From assembly GCF_900188485.1 (NCBI RefSeq), contig NZ_FZPH01000014.1, positions 124,001 through 188,000 of the forward strand: 64,000 bases of DNA, given 5' to 3'. Position 1 is the first letter of the stretch. Every line of letters begins with the position of its first letter. The notes below the pieces were generated by a model. It did not search any database. It saw nothing but the letters and a program-made list of their open reading frames with translations, and was not told the origin of the DNA. Made by a program: the position numbers and the translations under genes. Shown here one piece after another: positions 18,692 through 26,382 of this stretch. The stretch is from Asanoa hainanensis (GTDB lineage: Bacteria > Actinomycetota > Actinomycetes > Mycobacteriales > Micromonosporaceae).

Positions 18692-19104
18692 AGCCGTCCA
18701 CTCTCCCAGAGTGGATCAAATCGCCGGCGCCGGGCCCATCCGGACAGCCGCCCGCGCGCGACCGGGGCGCTCTGGCCGTCGTACCGCCAGGCCGCTTCCC
18801 GAGCGGCGAGCTCCGCCGCGGCCGTGCCCGTCAGCGGGGCCAGCGACCGGGCCAGGTCCCACCCGTCACGCAGCGAGCCGTTGGTCGGCCGCCGCGCCGC
18901 CCAGGCGGCGAACACCGCCTGCCACTGGTCACCCTGGGCCGCCGCGAGCATCGGCCACGCCCGCGCGACGTCGCCGGCCCGCTTGCGCAGCAGGGCGTCC
19001 CGGGCCACCCCGACGAGCCGAGGGTCGAATCCCGGCGGTACGGGCGCGCCCGAGGCCAGTGTGGCGACCAGCGCCGCCTGGCGGGCCGCGAGGTCGCCGG
19101 TCAC
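18664..19104 (-). CDS. MNIO partner protein (146 aa, unknown family)
   Basis: This is an alpha-helical protein of 146 residues without cysteines or membrane segments. GTG 19104 overlaps the stop of the DUF692 gene (GTGA). Characterised DUF692/MNIO enzymes often need a co-transcribed partner (TglI, MbnC, BufC) that presents the substrate peptide. The FDPRLVGVARDALLRKRAGDVARAWPML region recalls the N-terminal helices of such partners, but similarity is too weak for a name, and the assignment rests on position. Confidence 0.65.
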   Translation of the reverse strand: MTGDLAARQAALVATLASGAPVPPGFDPRLVGVARDALLRKRAGDVARAWPMLAAAQGDQWQAVFAAWAARRPTNGSLRDGWDLARSLAPLTGTAAAELAAREAAWRYDGQSAPVARGRLSGWARRRRFDPLWESGRLWTRLRSKG

Positions 19105-19916
19105 GTGACCGCCGGGTAGCCGGACGCGGCCGCGATCGCGTCGAGCTCGGCGCGCAGGGTGTCGGCGGCGGGGTACGCGCCGTCGCGCTCCAGCAGCAGC
19201 GCCGGTGGCCGTCGGCGGGCGCACAGCTCGGCTACCAGCTCCAGCACCGGCTCGGGCACCGCGTGGGTGTGCGTGTCGTGGTAGATCCCACCGGCCTCGG
19301 CGCCACCGGCGACGTGGCAGTAGGCGATCCGGTCCAACGGCAGGGCGTCCAGCAGGGCGAGCGGGTCGGTGCCCCGGTTGCGGGCGTTCGCGTAGACGTT
19401 GGCGATGTCGAGCAGCAGCAGCGCCTCGGTGCGGTCCAGGATCTCGGTCAGGAACTGCGCCTCGGTCAGCTCGTCGTCGGGCCAGTCGAAGATCGCCGCG
19501 ATCGGCTCCAGGGCGATCGGGACGGGCAGTTCGGCCCGCGTACGCGCGACGTTGGCGACCACCGCGTCGACCGCCTCGCGGCTCCGGGGCAGCGGCAGGA
19601 GGTGACCGGCCTCGACCCCGCCCGCGCGTACGAACGCGATGTGCTCACTGACCAGCGGAGCGTCGAGCCGCTCGGCGACCGCGGCCAGGTGGGTGACCCG
19701 GGCCGGGTCGACCGGCTCGGCGCCGCCGAGGGAGAGCTTGACCCCGTGCGGCACCACGGCGACGCCCTTGGCCCGCAGATCCGCCAGCCCCTGCGGCACC
19801 GGCCCGTGGTCGTGCACCGACTCGGCGACGACCTCGACGAACCGCAGGCCGGGCAGCTCGGCGACGAACCCGGCGATCTCGGGCCGCCAGCCGATCCCCA
19901 CGCCGTAGTCGGTCAC
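19101..19916 (-). CDS. DUF692 / MNIO family multinuclear iron oxidase
   Basis: The 271-residue product is a TIM-barrel DUF692 protein. Likely metal ligands are visible in order: His57 (PHGVK), SEH at about 90-92, Glu in IALEPIAA, Asp in LLDIANVYANARN, His in YCHVAGG, the DTHTHAVPE segment and Glu in LLERDG. Characterised members (MbnB, TglH, bufferin enzymes) are multinuclear non-heme iron enzymes that oxidatively rearrange Cys, Asp or other side chains in ribosomal peptides. GTG 19916 overlaps the stop of the preceding Gly/Cys-tailed membrane protein. The Cys in those tails are the obvious candidate substrates. Confidence 0.9.
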   Translation of the reverse strand: MTDYGVGIGWRPEIAGFVAELPGLRFVEVVAESVHDHGPVPQGLADLRAKGVAVVPHGVKLSLGGAEPVDPARVTHLAAVAERLDAPLVSEHIAFVRAGGVEAGHLLPLPRSREAVDAVVANVARTRAELPVPIALEPIAAIFDWPDDELTEAQFLTEILDRTEALLLLDIANVYANARNRGTDPLALLDALPLDRIAYCHVAGGAEAGGIYHDTHTHAVPEPVLELVAELCARRRPPALLLERDGAYPAADTLRAELDAIAAASGYPAVT

Positions 19917-20836
19917 GACCCGCCACCTCCGCCGCCGCAACCCCCGCCACCGCCACCGCCGCAGCCTCCGCCGCCGCCACCACCGCAGCCTGACGAGCCA
20001 CCGCAGCCTGACGAGCCGAAGTCGTGGCTGGCGAAGCCGCTGCCGACCGCGCCGGTCGGGCCGATCAACGTCTCGACCCGCATCTGGTGCACCTCGACGT
20101 CGTCGGCGAACGCCGCGTCGACCTGGTACAGCGAGGACGCGCCGAACAGCGCGATGCCCATGGCCGCGGTCTTGGCGTCGTACGTCGGATAGCTCGGGGT
20201 GTGGTCCGGCGCGAGGTGGCTGTGCCGGGACCGGAGCTCCCGCAACGCCTGCCGGCCGGCCCTGGTCGTGGCGGGCAGCTCGCGCAGGCTCCAGACCAGC
20301 CAGGTGAGCAGGACCGCGCTGATCAGCACCAGCCAGAGCACCGGCCGGTCGTGCCGCAGGCCGATCTGGATGCGTGCGCCGCCGTACGCGAGGACCGGCA
20401 CGACCAGGAGGGCGGCGAGCCGCACCTGCCGCCGGTCCCGCCGGGTCGGAATGAGCCCCGCGCGCTCCAGGCTGCGCCGCACCTTGCCGAGCGAGCGCGC
20501 CACCCACGGGTCGTGGCCCAGGTCACGCACGTGCCGGTGCATGCCGGCGGCGCCGTAGACCGCCTTGTCCAACGAAGGAGCACCCCTCCGCAGCGGACCG
20601 GTCTGGGCCAGCGTGCGGTCCGGTCGGGTGCCGATCGCGCCGGCCCGGCGCAGGCCGCCAACGGTCGCGATCAGCGCGAGCTTGGGGCCGCCGTTGAGGT
20701 AGGCCACCTCGTGCGGGCGGAGCCGATCGTGGTGTGGCTCGTCGACCGGCCCGCGGGCGACCCAGTAGCGCACGAAGGCGGTCAGGCCGACGTCCGCCGC
20801 GCCGAGGGCAAGGTAGAGCGCGACGTAGGCGTTCAT
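19913..20836 (-). CDS. TIGR04222-type membrane protein 2 with Gly/Cys tail
   Basis: The 307-residue protein has an N-terminal membrane segment (about residues 4-25), a conserved region with HEVAYLNGG and a second double-hydrophobic stretch (about 138-180). A Gly/Cys tail ends the protein, with four Cys spaced by runs of two to seven Gly. This matches the TIGR04222 family (membrane domain followed by extremely biased tail), often found beside DUF692. The ATG at 20836 overlaps the stop of the paralogue. The tail would face the side opposite the cytoplasmic loop if two or three segments are used; topology is uncertain. Confidence 0.85.
   Translation of the reverse strand: MNAYVALYLALGAADVGLTAFVRYWVARGPVDEPHHDRLRPHEVAYLNGGPKLALIATVGGLRRAGAIGTRPDRTLAQTGPLRRGAPSLDKAVYGAAGMHRHVRDLGHDPWVARSLGKVRRSLERAGLIPTRRDRRQVRLAALLVVPVLAYGGARIQIGLRHDRPVLWLVLISAVLLTWLVWSLRELPATTRAGRQALRELRSRHSHLAPDHTPSYPTYDAKTAAMGIALFGASSLYQVDAAFADDVEVHQMRVETLIGPTGAVGSGFASHDFGSSGCGGSSGCGGGGGGGCGGGGGGGCGGGGGGS
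19916..20023 (-). repeat. low-complexity Gly/Cys tail coding repeat 2
   Basis: The last 36 codons encode almost only Gly with Cys at tail positions 7, 13, 21 and 29. The two long Gly runs are equal (seven residues each). The DNA is a near-repetitive GGC/GGT tract. Confidence 0.85.
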
Positions 20837-21747
20837 CCGCCGCACCCACCGCCGCCGCCGCAGCCGCCTCCGCCACCCCCGCAGGAGCTGCCGCTCCCGC
20901 ACGAGCTGCTGGAACCGCAGGACGAGCCGACGTCGCTCGACGGTCCGCCGCTGGTCGCCCGGTTGATGTCGGCCTCGGCGGCGAACGCCGGGTCGAGCAG
21001 GAACAGCGTGGACGCGCCGAACAGGGCGACGCCCATCGCCGCCGCGCCCGCGCCGTAGGTCGCGTAGCTCGGTGCCTGCCCGGGCGCCAGGTGGTGGTGG
21101 GTTCCACGAAGACCGGTGAGGGCCCGCTTGCCCGCCTTGGTGCGCTGCGGCGCGCGGGTCAGGCTGACCAGCATCCAGATGCCGGACACGATGACGAGCA
21201 GGATGAGGAAACCGACCGGACGGTCGTTGGCGAGGCCGTCGGAGATCCGCGCGACACCGAGCAGGACCACCGGCAGCAGCACCAGGGCGGCCAGTCGCGA
21301 CGCCCGGCGCTGTCCACGGGTCGGCAGCAGCCCGGCGTTCTCGAGACTGCCCCGGATGTCGTCGAGCGCGCTCGAGACCCACGGGTCGGTGGTCAGTTGC
21401 CGGGTCCGCAGCCGCTTGCCGGCCGCGTTGTAGACCGCGGTGTCCAGCGGTGTCGAGCCGGCCGGCAGCGGGCCGGTCGGCACGAGCGTGCGGTCGGGGT
21501 TGGCCCCGATCGCGCCACCACGACGCAGGCCACCCAGCGCCGTGTACGCGGCCAGCAGCGCCCCGCCGTTGAGGAAGGCGGCCTGCTCCGGGTGCAGGCT
21601 CGGGAAGCCCGGACCGGCCGGCCCTCGCGAGAGCACCGAGCGGATGATCGCCGTGGCGATGATGGCGGCGACCACCAGCGCGACGTAGATCCCGAGGAAG
21701 GTGGGGCCGGCAATGCCCCAGGTGTCGCCGGACGCGGCCAGTGTCAT
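20833..21747 (-). CDS. TIGR04222-type membrane protein 1 with Ser/Gly/Cys tail
   Basis: The 304-residue paralogue of the next gene has a first membrane segment at about residues 14-36, the shared HPEQAAFLNGG and DPWVSSALDDIRGSLENAGLLPTR regions, a double-hydrophobic segment (about 145-185) and a tail with five Cys. Its tail begins Ser-rich (SSCG, SSSSCGSG) and ends Gly-rich. ATG 21747 is chosen because a G-rich ribosome-binding tract precedes it and the membrane segment follows; the frame is open to 21822 but that extension is not helical. It is the first gene of the seven-gene operon. Confidence 0.83.
   Translation of the reverse strand: MTLAASGDTWGIAGPTFLGIYVALVVAAIIATAIIRSVLSRGPAGPGFPSLHPEQAAFLNGGALLAAYTALGGLRRGGAIGANPDRTLVPTGPLPAGSTPLDTAVYNAAGKRLRTRQLTTDPWVSSALDDIRGSLENAGLLPTRGQRRASRLAALVLLPVVLLGVARISDGLANDRPVGFLILLVIVSGIWMLVSLTRAPQRTKAGKRALTGLRGTHHHLAPGQAPSYATYGAGAAAMGVALFGASTLFLLDPAFAAEADINRATSGGPSSDVGSSCGSSSSCGSGSSCGGGGGGCGGGGGCGG
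20836..20928 (-). repeat. low-complexity Ser/Gly/Cys tail coding repeat 1
   Basis: The last 31 codons encode Ser/Gly with Cys at tail positions 4, 10, 16, 23 and 29, a spacing of about six to seven residues. This spacing is shared with the paralogue although the linker residues differ (Ser versus Gly). Confidence 0.85.
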
Positions 21748-21851
21748 CGCGGGCCCCCCGATGTCGCAGGACGTTTGTGCCCATTGTGGAGTCGCCACGC
21801 CACCGTGCATAAGACCGCGCACGGGCGGTTGAGGTAACGGCGAAGTAACTG

Positions 21852-22430
21852 CTAGGCGGTCGCGCGGCGAACGGCTTCTTCGACCAGATCGAGCACCTTG
21901 CCGAGGTCGCCGGCCGGGCGGCCCATCGCCAGGTGCAGGACCAGGCCGTCGTACGCGAGCTCCAGGAACTGGGCCAGCACGTCGAGGTCGACGTCGTCGC
22001 GGAGCACGCCGGCGGCGCGCTGGCGGGCCAGCCGGTCGCGGGTGGCCTCGGCGATCGCGGCCGAATGCACCGCCCAGCGCTTGGCGAACTCCGGGTCGGT
22101 GCGCAGCCGCCGGGAGACCTCGAGCTGGCTGCCGAGCCAGCCGGTGGTGTCCGGCGAGGCCGCCTGGTCGAGCAGGTCGCGCATCACCTGGACGAGGCCG
22201 TTGCGGGCGACGGTGGCGACCATCGCGGCCGCGTCGTCCTCGGCGACGGCGAGGAACAGGGAGTCCTTGTCACGGAAATGGTGGAAGATCGCACCCCGGG
22301 ACAGCCCGGTTTCCTCTTCGAGCCGGCGGACCGTGGCACCCTCGTAGCCGTAGCGCGCGAAAGCCGCACGCGCCGCGGCCAGGATCTCGTGGCGGCGGGC
22401 GTCGAGCTGGTTCTGGCTCACGCGGGGCAC
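21852..22430 (-). CDS. acnR: TetR-family regulator, AcnR-like
   Basis: The 192-residue protein has an N-terminal TetR helix-turn-helix (about residues 10-56) with YEGATVRRLEEETGLSRGAIF followed by HHFRDKDSLFLAVA. It closely resembles Corynebacterium AcnR, the aconitase repressor, including the NGLVQVMRDLLD stretch and the KVLDLVEEAVRR ending. In corynebacteria acnR sits beside acn; here aconitase is 15 kb away at 37693-40467. A near-identical palindromic element precedes both genes, which supports the name. ATG 22430 begins just before the HTH. Confidence 0.75.
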   Translation of the reverse strand: MPRVSQNQLDARRHEILAAARAAFARYGYEGATVRRLEEETGLSRGAIFHHFRDKDSLFLAVAEDDAAAMVATVARNGLVQVMRDLLDQAASPDTTGWLGSQLEVSRRLRTDPEFAKRWAVHSAAIAEATRDRLARQRAAGVLRDDVDLDVLAQFLELAYDGLVLHLAMGRPAGDLGKVLDLVEEAVRRATA

Positions 22431-22466
22431 GTGTCGATCGTGTCAGGTGGCCCCCGGCGATGCAAT

Positions 22467-22478
22467 CCGTACGTACGG
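22467..22478. promoter_or_regulatory. palindrome upstream of AcnR-like gene
   Basis: CCGTACGTACGG is a perfect 12-bp palindrome 37-48 bp upstream of the regulator start at 22430. Ten of twelve bases recur in the aconitase promoter (40558-40569). Both copies are followed by a CTTGCG-type sequence on the matching strand, which extends the similarity beyond the palindrome. Confidence 0.55.
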
Positions 22479-22492
22479 CTTGCGTGTCACGG

Positions 22493-23287
22493 TCACGGTC
22501 GCGGCCCGACCAGCAGCGCCTGGGCACCCTGCCCCACCGCGCCGCGGTCGTCGTAGAGAAGCGTCGTCGCCAGCCCGGTGCCGCCCTCGGACAGGGTCGT
22601 GCGGGCCCGCACGCAGATCCACTCGCCGACCGGCGGCCGGTGCAGGTGCAGCGTCAGGTCGGTGTTGATGAACCACCACGTGGCCATGTCGAGCACCCGG
22701 CTGAGCCCGTTGCCGGAGTCGGCGACCGCGACCAGCCGTTGCATGGGCGACATCGGCTCACCGGCGACCAGCGGCACCCTCGGTCGGGCCCAGACCAGCG
22801 CCGGCCCCGGCTTCTCGAAGTGCCCGGAGATGAACCGCCACTCGACCGCGCCGAGATAGCCGGTCTGCCAGGCCGGGTCGCCGAAGATGCTCGCCGCGGC
22901 CGGCCGCATCGGCGCCGGCTCGGTGCGCGGCTGGGCCTGGCGGGGCAGGTCGAGGGGAGTGCGCCGGATCCGCCAGCCCCGCGCGGTGAGCACGGTCCGG
23001 CCGCCGGCCGCGGCCGACGCCTCGACCAGCTCGACCGACCGGCCGGGCCGGACGACGGACGCCGTGACGGTCAGCTCCTCGACCGGCACGGCGCCGAGGA
23101 TGTCGACGGTCAGCCGGGCCAGGTGGGGCTCGCCGGACAGGGTGCTGGGCAGCGCTTCGACGGCCCGGGCCAACAACGCCGACGGCGGGCCGGCGTGCTG
23201 CAGGCCGGCACCCCACGGCCCTTGGGTGAGCGCGGTCGACTCGAACCGGGACGGGTCGCCGGTCGGCCAGTAGAAGGCGTCCTCCAC
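22493..23287 (-). CDS. acyl-CoA thioesterase family protein (TesB-like double hotdog)
   Basis: The 264-residue protein has two hotdog-fold halves: an N-terminal one around QGPWGAGLQHAGPPSALLARAVE (residues 21-43) and a C-terminal one around DMATWWFINTDLTLHLHRPPVGEW (about 207-230). This matches the acyl-CoA thioesterase-like superfamily common in actinomycetes, acting on an unknown CoA ester. GTG 23287 is 29 bp from the divergent amidohydrolase start, with a GAGAAT -10-like box just upstream, suggesting leaderless expression. It ends 62 bp before the TetR gene on the same strand. Confidence 0.85.
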   Translation of the reverse strand: MEDAFYWPTGDPSRFESTALTQGPWGAGLQHAGPPSALLARAVEALPSTLSGEPHLARLTVDILGAVPVEELTVTASVVRPGRSVELVEASAAAGGRTVLTARGWRIRRTPLDLPRQAQPRTEPAPMRPAAASIFGDPAWQTGYLGAVEWRFISGHFEKPGPALVWARPRVPLVAGEPMSPMQRLVAVADSGNGLSRVLDMATWWFINTDLTLHLHRPPVGEWICVRARTTLSEGGTGLATTLLYDDRGAVGQGAQALLVGPRP

Positions 23288-23316
23288 AAGAACGATTCTC
23301 GTCGTACGATGCCGCC
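23288..23316. promoter_or_regulatory. 29-bp divergent spacer with interleaved -10 boxes
   Basis: The plus strand carries TACGAT (23305-23310), 6 bp before the GTG at 23317. The minus strand carries GAGAAT about 7 bp before the GTG at 23287. Both layouts fit leaderless transcripts whose -35 regions extend into the opposite gene. Confidence 0.4.
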
Positions 23317-24168
23317 GTGGACACCCCGCCGGCGACCGAGTTGACCGTCGCCGCGGTCCAGGCGACACCGGTGCCCGGGGACGTCGCCCACAACGCCGCG
23401 GTCGCCGCCCGGCTCGTCGGGCAGGCCGCCGACGCCGGCGCCCGGCTGGTCGTCCTGCCGGAGCTCTTCCTGTGCGCGTACCACCCGCCGACCTTGCACG
23501 AAGACCCGGTGGCGACCGACCTGCCGGCGGCGGCCACGGGGGAGATCGACGACGGCCGGCTCGACGCGTTGCGGTCAGCGGCGCGTGACAGCGGCAGCGT
23601 GGTCGTCGTGGGCGCCTCCGTCCGGCACGCGGACGGCCGGCGCACCTGCTCGGCCGTCGTGGTCGACCGTGTTGGTGACGCTGTCGCCGCGTACGACAAG
23701 CAACTGCTCTGGGGTCCCGAGGAGAACGCGCTGTTCACCCCCGGCACGACCGGCGCCACGCTGCTGGTCGACGACTGGCGGTTGGGTCTGGGCATCTGTT
23801 ACGACGGCTGTTTCCCCGAGCACGGCCGGGCGGCCGCCGACGACGGCGCGCACGGCTACCTCGCGCCGAGTGGCTACGTGGTCGGCTCGGCGCACCGGCG
23901 CGACGTCTACTACGCCGCCCGCGCGCTCGACAACACGATGTACGTCGTCTTCGCCAACTCCGTGGGTGGGGACGCCGACTGGTCGTTCAACGGCGGCGCG
24001 GCCGTCTACGACCCGGAGGGCCGGCCGGTGGGCCGCGCTCCCGATGAAGGGGAATCGGTCGTCGTCGCGACCCTCGACCCCACCGAGCTGGCCCGGGTCC
24101 GGGCCGCTCACACGATGCTGCGTGACCGCCGTGAGCTGGGCGGACGCCGCATCCTCACGGCCCGCTGA
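23317..24168 (+). CDS. carbon-nitrogen hydrolase (nitrilase superfamily)
   Basis: The 283-residue protein has the Glu-Lys-Cys catalytic triad of the nitrilase superfamily: Glu in VVLPELFL (about residue 50), Lys in YDKQLLWGPEE (about 128) and Cys in GICYDGCFPE (about 165). The bulk of the domain up to PEGRPVGRAP is typical of aliphatic amidase or carbamoylase-like branches; the specific amide is unknown. The start GTG 23317 sits 6 bp after a TACGAT box, so the mRNA is probably leaderless. It is divergent from the thioesterase gene. Confidence 0.9.
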   Translation: MDTPPATELTVAAVQATPVPGDVAHNAAVAARLVGQAADAGARLVVLPELFLCAYHPPTLHEDPVATDLPAAATGEIDDGRLDALRSAARDSGSVVVVGASVRHADGRRTCSAVVVDRVGDAVAAYDKQLLWGPEENALFTPGTTGATLLVDDWRLGLGICYDGCFPEHGRAAADDGAHGYLAPSGYVVGSAHRRDVYYAARALDNTMYVVFANSVGGDADWSFNGGAAVYDPEGRPVGRAPDEGESVVVATLDPTELARVRAAHTMLRDRRELGGRRILTAR

Positions 24169-24200
24169 GCCGCGTTTCCGACACCTGTGACCGGCACCAC

Positions 24201-24251
24201 TTGACATCCCGGGTTCGTCGGTTGCATGGTTAGTTACATGAGTAATGAACC
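24201..24251 (+). promoter_or_regulatory. promoter and autoregulatory operator of GntR-ABC operon
   Basis: A consensus TTGACA (24201-24206) is followed after 18 bp by the weak -10 CATGGT (24225-24230). An imperfect inverted repeat, GGTTAGTTAC (24228-24237) and GTAATGAACC (24242-24251), matches at eight of ten arm positions and covers the -10 and presumed start site. This is the layout expected for autorepression by a YtrA-type GntR regulator. Confidence 0.55.
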
Positions 24252-24259
24252 GACGAGCC

Positions 24260-24619
24260 ATGGATGACGACCGGCCGATCTTCGTCCAGATCGCGGAGCT
24301 GATCGAGAACTCGATCATCGACGGGACGCTCGCGGAGGAGACCCAGGTGCCGTCCACCAACGAACTGGCGGCGTTCCACCGGATCAATCCGGCGACCGCC
24401 GCCAAGGGAATCAACCGCCTGGTCGATGACGGAATCCTCTACAAACGCCGGGGGATCGGAATGTTCGTGGCAACGGGGGCCCGCGAAACGCTCCGGGAGC
24501 GTCGCCGGCTCGACTTCGCAACGCAGTACGTGCGCCCGCTCGTCGACGAGGCCCGCAAGTTGGGCATCGGCACCGAGGAGCTCAAGAAACTGATCGAGAC
24601 GTGGGAGGAACAGCGGTGA
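24260..24619 (+). CDS. GntR-family (YtrA subfamily) regulator
   Basis: The 119-residue protein has an N-terminal winged helix (about residues 4-72): PIFVQIAELIENSIIDG, VPSTNELAAFHRINPATAAKGINRLVDDGILYKRRGIGMFV. A short two-helix C-terminus follows, with no large effector domain, which is the YtrA subfamily. These repress adjacent ABC-transporter operons, as here. ATG 24260 is chosen as the family start; in-frame ATG 24245 lies within the operator repeat and is an alternative. The ABC ATPase gene starts 70 bp downstream. Confidence 0.9.
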   Translation: MDDDRPIFVQIAELIENSIIDGTLAEETQVPSTNELAAFHRINPATAAKGINRLVDDGILYKRRGIGMFVATGARETLRERRRLDFATQYVRPLVDEARKLGIGTEELKKLIETWEEQR

Positions 24620-24689
24620 GCGAGCGAAGCGAGCGCAGGCAACTCAGCCGTCTGCGGTCTTGTCCCGCCGACCGAAGGGAGGTGGCGGC

Positions 24690-25568
24690 ATGACCGTCGT
24701 GGCGGCTAGCGGCCTGACGAAGCGGTACCGGGACGTGACCGCACTCGACGACGTCAGCTTCACGCTCGAGGAGAACGCGATCTACGGCCTGCTCGGCCGC
24801 AACGGCGCGGGCAAGACCACGCTGATGCAGCTGATCACCGGCCAGACGGGCGCCACGTCCGGCTCGTTGGAGCTCTTCGGGGAGCACCCGTACGAGAACG
24901 AACGTGCGCTCATGAAGGTCGTGTTCATCAAGGAGAGCCAGAAGTACCCGACGGCGTACAAGGTGAAGCACGTGCTCAGCCTGGCCCGTCACCTGTTCCC
25001 CAACTGGGACGAGGACTTCGCGCAGTCCCTTGTGGACGACTTCAACCTGCCCCGCAAGCGCGACGTGCGCAAGCTCTCCCGAGGCATGACCTCCGCGCTG
25101 GGCGTCACCATCGGCCTGGCGGCGCGGGCACCGCTGACCTTCTTCGACGAGCCGTACCTGGGCCTCGATGCCGTGGCCCGCCAGCTCTTCTACGACCGGC
25201 TGCTGGCGGACTACGCCGAGCACCCGCGCACCGTCGTGCTCTCCACGCACCTGATCGACGAGGTCGCCGACCTCATCGAGCAGGTGCTGCTGCTCGACCG
25301 GGGCAAGTTGGTGCTCGACGCCGACACCGACGAGCTGCGCGGCGAGGTGATGGACGCGACCGGTCCGGCCGAGGCGATCGACGAGTTCGCCACGGGCCGC
25401 CAGGTCCTGCACCGCGAGCAGCTCGGCGGGGTGGTCCGGGTGACCCTGCGGGGCTCGTTCGACAACGCGGAGCGGATGCGGGCCAAGAAGCTGAGCATCG
25501 ACCTGCAGCCGGTGTCGCTCCAGCAGGCGGTCGTGCGCCTGACCATGGAAAGGAAGACCGACCGATGA
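24690..25568 (+). CDS. ABC transporter ATP-binding protein
   Basis: The 292-residue ATPase has Walker A GRNGAGKTT (about residues 35-43), a degenerate signature LSRGMTSALG in place of LSGGQ, Walker B APLTFFDEPYLGLD and switch His in LSTHLIDE. It has a C-terminal extension (about 215-292) of unknown role, as in BcrA/YtrB-like proteins. A strong GGGAGG lies before ATG 24690. Its stop overlaps the permease start (ATGA). Control by the upstream YtrA-type repressor suggests a cell-envelope stress or antibiotic-response exporter. Confidence 0.92.
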   Translation: MTVVAASGLTKRYRDVTALDDVSFTLEENAIYGLLGRNGAGKTTLMQLITGQTGATSGSLELFGEHPYENERALMKVVFIKESQKYPTAYKVKHVLSLARHLFPNWDEDFAQSLVDDFNLPRKRDVRKLSRGMTSALGVTIGLAARAPLTFFDEPYLGLDAVARQLFYDRLLADYAEHPRTVVLSTHLIDEVADLIEQVLLLDRGKLVLDADTDELRGEVMDATGPAEAIDEFATGRQVLHREQLGGVVRVTLRGSFDNAERMRAKKLSIDLQPVSLQQAVVRLTMERKTDR

Positions 25569-26260
25569 ACCGCATCGTCGACGTCGCCCGGATGCACACC
25601 GTCGCCTGGGTGAACCAGCTCCTCTGGCCGTGGGGCATCATGACCGCCTCGCTGCTGATCAACATCCTGATCTTCGCCTCGATCGACGAGGCGTCGCCCG
25701 GCAAGACCAGCACCGGCGGCCTGTCCAGCCTCTACGTGGTCTCGGCGATCATCGCGGGCGTCTCGATCAGCCAGGTGTTCCCGTTCGCGCTCGGCATGGG
25801 CGTCACGCGGCGCACCTTCTACCTGGCCACCACGCTGGTCAACCTGACACAGGCGCTGCTCTACGGCGTGCTGCTCTATCTGCTCAACCTGATCGAGGGC
25901 GGCACCGGCGGGTTCGGCATCGGCTTGCACTTCTTCCGGATCCCGTACATCGATGTCTCCAATGGACTGTTGCAGATCCTGGTCTACGCGGTGCCGTTCC
26001 TGTTCCTGAACTTCCTCTGCATCTTCGCGGCGGTCTGGTACGTGCGCTTCGGCACCAACGGCCTGTTCGCCACCCTCGCCGCGACGATCGTGGTGTTCGG
26101 CCTGCTCGCCGCGCTGGTCACCTGGCAGGGCTGGTGGGGCGACGTCTGGCACTGGCTGAGCACCCAACACCAGATCAGCCTGCTGGTGGGCTGGCCCGCT
26201 CTGGTGGCCGGGCTGGCCGCCCTCGGGGGGATGGCGGCGATCCGAAGGGCCAACGCCTGA
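25565..26260 (+). CDS. ABC transporter membrane protein
   Basis: The 231-residue protein has six hydrophobic segments, at about residues 20-40, 58-80, 95-115, 135-160, 168-190 and 203-222. It overlaps the ATPase stop by 4 bp, so the two form one ABC-2-like transporter of the YtrBCD kind. No substrate is predictable. A long GC hairpin 14 bp downstream ends the operon. Confidence 0.87.
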   Translation: MNRIVDVARMHTVAWVNQLLWPWGIMTASLLINILIFASIDEASPGKTSTGGLSSLYVVSAIIAGVSISQVFPFALGMGVTRRTFYLATTLVNLTQALLYGVLLYLLNLIEGGTGGFGIGLHFFRIPYIDVSNGLLQILVYAVPFLFLNFLCIFAAVWYVRFGTNGLFATLAATIVVFGLLAALVTWQGWWGDVWHWLSTQHQISLLVGWPALVAGLAALGGMAAIRRANA

Positions 26261-26274
26261 AGGGTCTCCCACCA

Positions 26275-26313
26275 GGCGATCGCCGGTCCGCACCACGCGG
26301 GCCGGCGATCGCC
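26275..26313 (+). terminator. hairpin terminator after GntR-ABC operon
   Basis: Two 17-bp arms form a nearly perfect stem; the only deviation is one G-U pair near the loop, and the loop is five bases. Arms start GGCGATCGCCGG and end CCGGCGATCGCC. There is no U tract, as is usual for actinomycete terminators. Confidence 0.75.
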
Positions 26314-26382
26314 GTGTCCGGCCCAAGATTGTTTACATTGCTGGGGTTTTGAGGGATCGGCCTCGTCCCGTACTGTGCGCGA

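Noticed and set aside
18648-20192. 514-residue plus-strand open frame with a poly-Pro tail
   Set aside because: Antisense of the Gly/Cys tail and DUF692 genes; the poly-Pro run is the complement of Gly codons.
24620-24645. GAGCGAAGCGAGC-type sequence after the GntR gene
   Set aside because: Looks like a short simple direct repeat common in actinomycetes; no second copy seen in the window, so not called a mobile element.
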